From Tubulanus polymorphus (Eukaryota > Nemertea > Palaeonemertea > Tubulaniformes > Tubulanidae), in NCBI RefSeq assembly GCF_964204645.1, contig NC_134025.1:3725001-3789000 (forward strand): DNA of 64,000 nt, in the 5' to 3' direction. The translations under genes and the position numbers were made by a program. Below, one piece after another: positions 54,012-64,000 of the stretch. Below the pieces are notes generated by a model. The model was not told the DNA's origin, searched no databases, and saw only the letters and a program-made list of their open reading frames with translations. Numbering within the stretch: position 1 is the stretch's first letter; every line of letters begins with the position of its first letter.

Positions 54012-57000
54012 CTAGATTTCTCCTTTTGCCCTTAAAACCTCGTGGATTAGATCAAACAAATGCCTGATAGCCCTCACGAGATCATCATTAGTATATCGGA
54101 GCTCTTTAAATCTTGTTTTGGCTTTCTCTATTGTTTCAGGAGAAGCTATCAGATCTAACAATTGCTGAGCGGTTTCTTTATTTATTACAGCTGGATTCTC
54201 CTTCGACCCAGACAACAAGCTACCTAGAAAATGTTCTTTATCTTTCAATTCATCCTCACTAGATGAACCTACTTGTTTTCGATTAGAATTATCTTTACTT
54301 TTAACAACATTATCAACCACTGATTCAATATTTGTAGCAGTATTTCTAGATTTTGCGCGTGCTTCAGTCAGTAATTCCTGAAACTTTCGGGAACTCAGAC
54401 CCATCAACCGATCGTATGAAGCCGATATTTCATTAAATCGTTTTTCTTTCTCAACATCAACGCTGTCTTCATCGACAGCCTGAATTTTGACCGAACGTGA
54501 AAGTCTGGCTTCTCGCACCATCAGATATAAAAGATCAACCGCCTTCAGATTTTCGCGCGGTTCTCCACGTTTCATAGTTTTTGCCTGATCAGTGTTCTCT
54601 GGATTTTCGGCCACTCCATAAAGGATCAAAGACCAATTCTTCAAAGTGCCGACATTCTCTGAATTTCCGGAAGCTGGAATATCTGTAACGTTCAGTGTCC
54701 AAGTGCCCTTTGCCGTCTCTCCCCAGAAATGTACACTCATGAATGTGAAATGAATACCCATGTCGTTATTATCACGATAACGAGTGAACAAAATTGTGGA
54801 TGTCGTTCCGGTTGGAGATGTCAACTGAAGCTGCACGTCACCCCTTCGAGTATGATCAAGATCAATCTTCACCTCAACATGCTCTAACTTTCCGACATTG
54901 ACAGATTTATTAGTTTCACAGCCATCTGTTGTTATGGTGGAAATAACAGATCCCTTACTTTTCAGGTGCCTGAAAATAAGGAAGCTCACTATTAAGGAGC
55001 AATTCTATCATCATTCAATCAGTAAGACTGATGAAGTCATATGTACTTACTTGTTCTCTTCGTTTTGAGGTGTTTTACAAATGTGTAGCTCGGGAACAGT
55101 CTTCCATTTCTGAGCTAACTCAACAAGGCGCCCGCAATCCAGGACACCGAAACCAAAATCGTGGCTGAAGTGATAACCAGCACCATTGACCAACCAAGAT
55201 TTTGCTCCAACATATGGAATACGTGATGACCTAACGACTAGGTTTTGCACATCTCGCCGTGTCAATTTTGGACTGAAATAGAAAATTCATTCAATGAAAT
55301 TGTTGTTGCTGAAGCGAAAGTTCGCATAATTTCTACATTGTTCAGAGAAGTCACTTACTTTGCTTCTAATGCAAGAGCGAAGCATCCTGCAGCAATTGGC
55401 GCCGCGCTTGAAGTCCCCGAAAAATGATTACTGCAGCCATTGAACCAATCAGTGGTTACCTGGAAATAATTCCAATTAAGAATGATGAGAATCGAAGCAG
55501 TGCTGCTACAATAGGCTCGGTTTGCCTCGGATCAGGTGGGACCAATAAATTATCATTTGAGGCAGTCGAAAAACAAGGCAAACAGTGACAATGGGTCATC
55601 ATCAAATGAATTTCAGTAGAAAAACATTTAAAATCTTTTTAATCAGAGGTAAACATCTCTGTGGCAAGCGGACGAAGTCAGCTACTTTTGATATCGCTAC
55701 AATCTTGGCGAAATTACTTGACATATAATTACAGATATGAGAAATAAGTTATCAATGACCTACCACTCCAGTACGTTTATCTCCACCTGGACTCTTCGTA
55801 TAAACTGACGTCAGAACCGAGGCGCAGTGTTCACCGAAGCTCGGTAATTTTCCTTCACCATCAACAGCACCGATATTAATCACATTAGTATTCGATACGT
55901 AACCGTCAGCATTGCAACAGTCACCATTCCCACCTCCGTTACCAGATGCGAAGACAACTAAAGTGCCGAGACCATTCCGACCCTGAATATATGAATTAGA
56001 AACATCAATAACTTTCCCTTAACGTGTTTGCTGCCATTGTGCTAATACATACTCCTTTTAAGTTATCTCATAGATAATAGAACTTGTACGTAGTCAGCCA
56101 TTTTTTCAAAACTGACCATATGAGCTTTGAGAATGAAGCTGAGTTTGTTAGCATTATCAGCCAATCAGGAACTCTATTACTATTCCTGAGTTCAATTATC
56201 TAGCAGTGAATTAGAAGGATCTGCTAGGAGATAACTCATAGTGATGGAAGTTCGAGATATCTCAAGGTGACCACCAAAATGTGTTAAAAGTTTTCATGGT
56301 TTTGAGATATTCGGGACAACAATCAATATCATTACCTTAGTAGCAATCTCATTCAATGCTAAATGAACGTAGCGTCGAGGTCCTTCCATCTTCATGCCAT
56401 CATCCCGCGGTCCCCAAGAGGCTGTTTTAATATCGATATAATGACTCTGAAACAGTAGCGCTTCTGCCTCTAACAAATCCGTTACTCTACCATCGAGCAT
56501 TCGAACACCTTCAAACGAAATATGTCGCAATCAAATAAACCATACATCTTAATAAAGCTATAATTACGATTTTTCATGGATTTTGAAGGATTTGTTACGT
56601 ACCACCAATATTTGCATTATAGGCTATTCCAACACCACAGAAACTATTATTGGCAGTAGCAGCAATTTCACCACCACACATTGTACCATGACTACAGAAC
56701 AGATAAACAATGACACTGATTCTTCTTAGAATGATGTGATATTTGAATCGGAGATACTAAGGTTGTCTAATGATTGAGCCAAATATTCTAATGGAATGGG
56801 ATTTTTACAACACAACATGAACTATTGATGACACGAGGATAATTTCACCGTAGAACTATCATCTAACACCAAAGGAAAATCCCACCAAATGAAGGAAAAT
56901 GGTAGCAACGAAAATGTTGAAGAAAACATCTTAATTCAACCAAAAAAACAAACAAAAAATACTAGGAGGGAGATCTAAAAACTGATATTCTACCATGAAT

Positions 57001-58690
57001 CAATAAAATACAAGCAATGATAAATACAATATGTACTAAAAGCACACTATACAACTTACCTCAATATCTAAGGCAGCTAAATAGAAATGATCCATTGATA
57101 AAGAATGTATACATACATATATTTTGCCAAGGTTAATTTGATATTATACTCATTGAAATCACTTACTCATTGCCTGGTACTGATGAATTCGGAATTGGAT
57201 CATGATCATTTATATCTGGACTATTCAAATCATCGCTGGCTTTAGGATCCTAGAAAAGTAAGAAACAAATGTCAGGCATGAAAAAACATAAACAACTGTA
57301 ATCTCGAAAATAAAATCCTCCTCAAATACCAAGAAGTTTGGTTTACAAAGGCATGCGAGTAGTGTCTATAATTGAATAGAAAAAAAAAGCCGAGAGGTTT
57401 GACACTTCGACTCAATGAGACAATTTCAAAATTGTTTTGAAAATGACTCGTAGAATTGTATCGAGTCGAAATGTCACTACTCTCTTAGTCTTAGATTTTC
57501 TTCATAATTGTATTTTTCTTATTAAGAAGTTCACAAGCTTACATAATTAGTTTTAAGGTCTGTATTCCTATGATCTAATCCATCATCAATCACCGTTACA
57601 ACCACGCCCTTTCCAGTTATACCCTGTTTCCAGATCGGTGCGATGTTGAGATCATGCGTTCCCGTTAAAGAACGTTTCATTCTTTTGTTCACCTAAAATC
57701 AAACAATGAAACATAAGCCATGTTCAACTGAAGTTTATTTGGGTGATGAAGAAAATAATCTATGGAAATAAGAAGAAACTTAAGGAATCGAAGAGACAAT
57801 TTCTTATACAAATACTTACAAGATACATCTGATTTTTGAATTGAGGATCATTAAAATTTAAATCTACGGGTTTCAATTTTACAGCAGACTTAGGTTTGGT
57901 ATCAACTGGCTGTGGTTTTGATTCTGCTAATTCCTCTAATCTATTTTTCACAGCGCGAAGCTTGTCTAAAACCGATTGCGCTTTTTTATAAGCGTCATCT
58001 TCTTTTTCCGGTTCTATCGCAGTAGATCGCTTGACCCGGTCGAGAGACACTTGCTGTTCTACGAAAGTAACCTGGAAATAAAAGAGATCGAGTTAAAATA
58101 GAAAAGTTAAAAGATTAGAAAGTAATAGGATATTTTTTGGTAAATTAAGTACAAGATTCATCGGCAAAGTCTAAATAGTGTTATGTTAATTATAATATTA
58201 ATTTTAATTACAGCATTATTTTGTAATGTATATATTTTCATGTATAGACAAATTATTCAGAAAATAAATATGAACTCACATGTGGATCTTCATTTAACAA
58301 TGAAATAAAATCTTCAGCACTTCGTCTTGAACGTTTGTTTACTGCATTATGTTGAAAATGATAGACGTTATCCAAGAATGCAGACATCTACAAAGAAACG
58401 ATAATTAAACATTTTTTCATTAACTTTTTATAAGAAATGAACATCGTTACAACGATTTATTCCATTCAGATGTCAGATACTGTCAGATGAGAATCTTTGC
58501 TTACCCTTCTTACGACTTTAAAACCATGCGTCCCTGCAACCAAATCAGCAACCATATCATCCCCTCTTTCTTGTAGTTCCACAGCGAAGTCATTCGTATA
58601 ATCTAACCGTTCTTTTAAATGATTAGCTTTACTGCAGTCAATTACGAGCAAAAAACTCAAACAAATGAGAATCATACGACGTCCCATCAT
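54012..58690 (-). CDS. Furin/kexin-family proprotein convertase (S8B), secreted
   Basis: A Ca-dependent serine endoprotease predicted to cut precursors after basic residues in the secretory pathway. Eleven exons (58690-58505, 58387-58280, 58071-57820, 57692-57543, 57249-57167, 56691-56603, 56508-56336, 55982-55764, 55459-55359, 55272-55051, 54969-54012) join in frame to 846 residues. Signal peptide about 1-22. Prodomain with an internal site NKRSRRS and activation site RVKR-S (R113). Triad D218 (VIDDGLD), H261 (DHGTMCGGE), S437 (SGTSSAAP); oxyanion Asn N362 (ASGNGG), unlike PC2, which has Asp. P domain about 510-670 ([26 protein letters not shown]). The roughly 175-residue tail is charged and helical with no transmembrane segment or Cys-rich repeats. 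Odd: about 50 extra residues, Lys/Glu rich, between R113 and LNFNDPQF. Features such as [17 protein letters not shown] and VTTDW recall PC7, others furin or PC1/3, so no ortholog is assigned. Confidence 0.9.
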
Positions 58691-59191
58691 AAAAAGAAGT
58701 CTAAAAATTGAAAAAGTATAAACTACAATTTTCCCAAGTCGGCAGTATCTACTGTCTTACTGTGGTGGGCAATGCTGCAAGCCTAAGCCGAATCCAAAAC
58801 AGACACTCGTCTCGACAGGGGACAGGACGGACAGAGTCATGACACCACCAAAATTACAGCTAACAAAGTATAAAGCACTCACGTTTGTCTATTGCTGCTA
58901 TTACGCCACAGGTCACGAATCTTTCTATTGTCACCACAAACAATCCATGTTGACAACGCCTGTTAATTACACGAATTAACACCAACAACACATCTGGAAA
59001 TCCAGTCAACCGCGACCAAAACAACCACAAATCGTCCGGAAGTGAATGCAGCGCCACCAGCTGGATTAACTCACTTCCCTTGAATTGAATTGAATTGAAA
59101 TTAATTGTACTATTCGAGCATCGGGGATAACTCGCATACCGCAGGTCGTTACGACTATTAAGCCGGAGACCGGATAATAGTTCAATCCAAA
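58691..59191. promoter_or_regulatory. Divergent intergenic region, candidate bidirectional promoter
   Basis: The 501 bases lie between the start codons of the minus-strand convertase and the plus-strand MRPS9 gene and must contain both promoters. A short AATTG tandem (GAATTGAATTGAATTGAAAT) lies at about 59080-59100. No defined core element is claimed. Confidence 0.45.
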
Positions 59192-62100
59192 ATGTCAGCC
59201 CCCAGTGTATGTAAGATTGTGCCTAGGATTATTCCTAAATTATCTTATATTCCTCAAAGATGGACAGTCATTTCACTTTTGAGGTCATCACCGTATGCGA
59301 TTGATAATTCATGGGTTAGTTATTTTAATTTGACTCTCACTTAATTCAGCTTAATCGTTTTCTTGTTCGAAAACGATTGAAAGGAGGTCCACCACATTAT
59401 CCAAATCGGCAAATCCAATCCGATAAATTTATTGAAATATTTCTCATACAGATTTGTTTTTCAACATCGTCGATTAATTCAGGCAAGATTGATAAGACTG
59501 TGAAGATAAGTGCAGCTATGAAAGCATATTTAGAAAGAGCTCAAGGCTATGGTAAGTCATCAGGTCATGTGCATGAAAAAGTTAAATTGAGCACAAATAA
59601 CCGGAAATAGTATTTACCTTATTAGTCTAGATCTATACACTGTTATTAGAAACAGTAACTTGGGCTGCCATACACGTTTTGATCATGTTTTTCGGGTCAT
59701 TGGAAATTGATCTATGAAATTGCAGATAGTTTGATGAAAGAAAAGATACAGGAATTTGAGATTGGTAAACGTCATCTGGCAAACATAATGGGTGAAGACC
59801 CTGAAAACTTTACTCAAGATGATATCGATGTAAGCATGAATCATAAAAAAATATTTTACTCAATGTTATCCTGCGCATGGCGGACCTAAATGATAATTGT
59901 GTTAATGTGTTAATTGCAGAATGCTATCAAGTATCTTCTACCATCTGCACTTTTTGAGAAGCCTGCTAGACCATTTTTGAAGGTAAATACGCAATCCAAT
60001 CAAAAGATTTTCATGAATTCGTGTAGTTTAAGAATGAGCTAAATATGTTCAACATCTTGTTTTCAGCATCCGGAGGAGTTTTATCCTAAAAGAAAATGTA
60101 AGCCTGAGAAAAATTGAAGTTCAACTGATTCAATTAATTGGTCTATTTGAGAATTGAAATTTTGTATTTTCAGCTGCTCAGTTTGCTTCTGATGGTCGTC
60201 CTTTCCATTATCTCTTCTACACATCGCTACCAAATTACTATGAAATCATGCATGTAAGTGTAGTAGCCTAAATGAAACTGAGCTCGATCATAAATTAATC
60301 AGAAAAATTGTGTAACATTTATTTTGTTTTGCGCATAGAAAATATCTCTAAAATTGGAACATTTAAATGCCTATGAAGACAGCATGATCAAAGCCGGACA
60401 CTTAGTTCCACCAGAGGATATTCATAAATTGTAAGTTATGGATTGAAGCTATAATGTATTATGAAGTTTGGTATCAATCTGAATTTATTTTGCATTATCT
60501 TTACAGATCTTTGTATGGCACGGAATGGATACCATTGCAAGAATTTCAGGCCGGATTGTTAGAACCTATCAATGAGCATCATGTATGTAATCTGTTTACC
60601 TCTCCTCTCACAGTGTTTCAGCCTGTGCTTATTCAGCGTTTCAGGGTCCTTATGACTCCTTGATTCCTTAGAAACTTCTAAACGTAAAATACTTTTGAAG
60701 GTGCTTAAAACTCCTTTAATTAGAGCAGAATGTCAGAAAATCCTTCAAGTAGATACTTTAGATGTTGTTGATAGACCACGCCTCATATAGCACAGTTGGA
60801 ACCAGGATCTTCTTTTTACCCAATTAGGCTGTTACCAAATTAGGAACCGATTTTAATAATGTCAAGGATAATACTGAATTACTGGTTTACCAAAATAAAC
60901 GGTACCAATTCAGGAGTCTATTGTAATTGGGATTTAAAAGTGATGAATATGCTTCCTTGAAATATCTGAAGGGATCTATGTTTTGATTTCAGTTCAACCG
61001 ATTCATAGCATTAATGGAAAGATTGACAGATCATCCTTATTCATCGCGTGTGGCAGAATTCGTGAAACCATACCGAAAACCCCTTCTCAGTCAGTCTATT
61101 CATGTTGAAATTCCGAAGGTAATTTTCGTTTAGATGTTATATGGTATCTCATGAAATTTTATGAACGTTAGTTTAAATGATGATGCATCTATTTCATTTT
61201 TAGCCAATCACTGATGAAGATGGGAGGAGATATATGGATGCAGAAGGTAAATTTAAGCTGTCACAAATGTGAATCAAGTTTTATCATCAACTCCTCAATG
61301 GACATTACGGTCAAACTCGCTTGCCTTATCACTATTTTTGAGTCCCAATTTATATTTCCAATTCAATTTACTATTGTGTAAGTCATCATTTGGATAAATC
61401 GTCAACGTAATGATCTTTCTAACTACGATGACTAAAGCGAGTTCCACTTTCACTAACATTCTGTTTTTGTTACAAAAGGGAGGAGAAAATCGTCAAAAGC
61501 CAGAGTAAGAATTTGGGACAATGGAACTGGGAAAGTAATCGTCAACAAACAGACAATGGTGGATCATTTTCCAAATCTACAAGAAAGGTAGTGTGCCATC
61601 TTACAACATACCATAGTCTCTCAAACATAACACATCAACTGCAGTCATAAACACTATGTATGTTATTTTTTCCAGAGAGCAGATCATGTTTCCTTTTCAT
61701 TTCGTGAATAAGCTGTCACAGATGGATGTCGAGGCTCATGTGGAAGGAGGTGGACCGAGTGGACAAGCGGGAGCCATACGTTTTGCAATATCCCTGGCAA
61801 TTAGAAGCTTTGTTGATAAAGAAATGCAAGAGAAAATGAGATTAGGTTTGTGTAAAATATGAATTCAATAAGATGAGAGTCCTATACGTGTATCGGAAAA
61901 ATCTCAAGAAGTAGTAAAATAAATGATAATTACTTGTTTTAGCTGGTTTATTAACAAGAGATCCACGTATCAGAGAAAGGAAGAAGCCTGGCCAAGAAAA
62001 AGCTAGAAAGAAATGGACTTGGTAAGCATTGTCGTTGTTATAGTCAAATCTGCCTTATCTGCTCAAGTTGGTGAATTTTCCAAAAATTTATTTAGTGGTT

Positions 62101-62214
62101 AAAATAAACTTCTTTTTCAAGAAGAAAGATCTACTGTCCCAATGCTACTGTGAATCCATCCTAATTTTTTCATGACCATCATATTTTTAATATTTTTTTA
62201 GGAAAAAACGATAA
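59192..62214 (+). CDS. MRPS9: Mitochondrial small-subunit ribosomal protein uS9m
   Basis: Component of the mitochondrial 28S ribosomal subunit. Fourteen exons: 59192-59314, 59452-59551, 59726-59829, 59920-59982, 60067-60097, about 60174-60253, 60339-60430, 60507-60582, 60993-61118, 61204-61246, 61479-61587, 61676-61845, 61943-62021, 62202-62214. All are in frame and give 402 residues, close to the roughly 396 of human MRPS9. The basic N-terminus suits a mitochondrial presequence. The C-terminal third is the uS9 fold: [57 protein letters not shown], ending KKWTWKKR; the uS9 tail normally reaches the decoding centre. The start is the first ATG of the frame. The last exon encodes only the final four residues. 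The gene converges on UTP11, with stops about 430 bases apart. Confidence 0.95.
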
Positions 62215-62643
62215 TGCCGCGTACAGTATTTCACGTCGTCGTGCTTTTCAAAATCTATTGTTTTTTGTACATAAAGACATATATGAAATAGAATGTAACA
62301 TATAAATTTTTTTTTGTCTGATCTTCGTTATCTGTGGTTCATTCAAAAATATATCGTAGTCCCTGCTGGAGAAGACTATGATTCAGATTGCCACGGAGCC
62401 AATTGCCTCAGATTCGTTTCCCTTTTCAAACATCCTGTTCCATAAAATGATGACCCATTGTCACTCGGACTGTACTGAATTTGCATGCCTTGTAATATTG
62501 ATATCTCGAGACTCGCGGTGAGAGGAATCTATACTGCTCAATCAAATAACTGAGGAATTCCTTTGTAATTAAAAACTGAATTTTATTTACTGATACACAA
62601 TAATATTTGAAAGTAACCGAATGAGAATGCATCAAAGTCGGTA
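62215..62643. other. Convergent 3' intergenic region of MRPS9 and UTP11
   Basis: It holds both 3' UTRs. For the minus strand, AATAAA lies at 62587-62582, about 60 bases after the UTP11 stop. For MRPS9 the nearest candidate is an ATATAA/ATAAA-type string around 62270-62310. No coding sequence. Confidence 0.6.
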
Positions 62644-64000
62644 TCATCTTTTTCTACACTGTTCCCATTTGTATATAGCTGTTGAATGAACTGTTTCTGG
62701 TTTCACTTTTTTACACTTTACCGATTTATCCTGAAATTTGAAAACAAACATCAGTAGATGAAATAACACCATAAACATTGACTTCTATTATCTGTATGTC
62801 ATCGATTCTTACCATGAGATTTTTCTTTAACTGCAACTTTTCTTCTACGATTCGCAGTTGATTTTCTCGTTCTATTCTTTTAGTCAGTTCTTTATACATT
62901 CTCGTTCTTTCGTTGAATATTTTCTGAAAAATACAATACAAATACAATTCAGCAATTTGAAAAAACACTTGTGTGAAGCTGCATCTGGCTAAATTGCAAA
63001 CCTTCAGCGTTTCATCATCGACATCTTGAAGGAATTTTTCTGTTTTTAGTTTATCAATAGTAGGTCTGTTGTACGTTTGGGATAGAAGGGCTGGATCAGT
63101 GTTGAAATGCTTAGCGGCATCGAACTGCTTTGCTGTAATTATAGAGAAAATTATTGAAAAATCTGCCGAAAAAACCTTACACCAATATGATTCATGATCA
63201 TCGATACCAGGTACCTTCTTTTTTAGAGTCAACAAATATAATGTGACTGTTTGGTTTCTTTGCAGTAGCTTCCTCTCCAATGAAATGAAGACAACCCTTT
63301 AATTTCTCAATTTTCTAAAATTCAAAAAGTATCTTTACACTATAAAACAATGTTACAGTAGCAGCGCACCCGCTGAATTCAGATAATTAGGGACTGATGA
63401 AATTTACCCAGTTTGTGAGAAAACTGGATCATATCTTACATGCAGATGGGTTGTTAACAATATCTGGATTACCAGTAAACTGATCTAAATTAAGTTGATT
63501 TGACTGTCGAATCATAACGAAAATCAAACCACAAAAACACTATTTACCTTGCGTTCAATATTTCGTTTGTATTTGATATATTTTATATCCTGCGTTTGCA
63601 TTAGTTTAAGCTGATCTTCCGTATATTCAGCAACTTTCCTTGCACTTTGGTGGACACCATCCTGTAATAAATAGTTCATAACCTTATTACACCGAACTTA
63701 GGCTCAGAATATCTAATTCAAAATGTCTTTGTCAATTTGCATTATTCATCAAGGGTGAAGTGTCAATGTGAGTTTCTAAATATGAACGGGAAAAAGGTGT
63801 TGTAATAATCTTTTCATTATGTAAATCAGCCATAAATTATGATATTATTGCATTTTAATGCAACGCTGAATTTCAAGTTACTGGCTCACAAGTCGGCAGC
63901 AGAGAATCGTAAAATAACAACACAAAATTTAAGTACAAAATCACCTGCATTCTGCTATTTATCATTTTGAAATAGAACTCATCGGGATTCTTGTCAAGCG
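62644..64000 (-). CDS. UTP11: UTP11, U3 snoRNA-associated small-subunit processome protein (N-terminus outside window)
   Basis: A nucleolar factor of the SSU processome needed for 18S rRNA maturation. Six exons are visible: from beyond 64000 to 63945, 63661-63548, 63314-63215, 63132-63002, 62923-62813 and 62730-62644. They join in frame to 198 residues. Against the roughly 250 residues of the family, about 55 at the N-terminus are missing. Matches seen: DKNPDEFYFKMINSRMQ, DGVH, TEDQLKLMQTQDIKYIKYKR, HIIFVDSKKE, QFDAAKHFNTDPALLSQTYN RP, then the coiled, basic ERTRMYKELTKRIERE and the end VHSTAIYKWEQCRKR. The charged helical character fits the family. Nothing appears broken. Confidence 0.93.

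Noticed and set aside
1-64000. CRISPR arrays, tRNA and rRNA genes, bacterial operon signals
   Set aside because: No regularly spaced repeats, no tRNA B-box with a matching cloverleaf and no rRNA motifs were seen; the gene structure is eukaryotic.

Overview
The window is nuclear DNA from an animal, most likely an invertebrate bilaterian. It is AT-rich, with split genes, short GT-AG introns inside genes and long non-coding stretches between them. I could build five multi-exon genes by following reading frame and splice phase, plus one isolated exon. A spiralian (mollusc, annelid or brachiopod type) is a guess, not shown by the sequence.

Layout. Bases 1-23173 are almost gene-free. They hold one probable signal-peptide exon at 1036-940 on the minus strand, a long TATATG microsatellite with a possible retroelement tail, a CT-rich tract and a few small repeats. 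From 50580 down to 23174 on the minus strand lies one large gene. Its 19 exons encode about 1622 residues with the order Ras-binding-like domain, RhoGEF (DH), PH, Ras-association, RhoGAP, then a long tail ending in a PDZ ligand. Its C-terminal two thirds match ARHGAP20. A roughly 15 kb intron splits the DH domain and holds four ATG-led exons (40650-39094, 36289-36164, 32985-32893, 31808-31674). All end in splice phase 0 and all can join the exon that starts with VQRIPEY. This suggests alternative promoters that switch the locus from a dual GEF/GAP protein to GAP-only forms without an intact DH domain.

Head to head with that gene (784 bp between start codons) is a small plus-strand gene at 51365-52494 for a Shisa-like type I membrane protein with two PPxY motifs. 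Next, on the minus strand (58690-54012), is a secreted furin/kexin-family proprotein convertase with an unusual insertion after its activation site and no transmembrane segment. Head to head with it (501 bp) is the plus-strand gene for mitochondrial ribosomal protein S9 (59192-62214). Converging on that is the UTP11 ribosome-biogenesis gene (64000-62644, minus), cut off by the window edge.

The genes are not an operon or a single pathway. Two (MRPS9, UTP11) are ribosome housekeeping genes, two (the convertase and the Shisa-like protein) belong to the secretory route, and one is a Rho-GTPase regulator. A perfect 50-bp inverted repeat around a nested hairpin and a hammerhead-ribozyme-like core (35863-36068), and a second palindromic element at about 53590-53706, are the clearest mobile-element traces.
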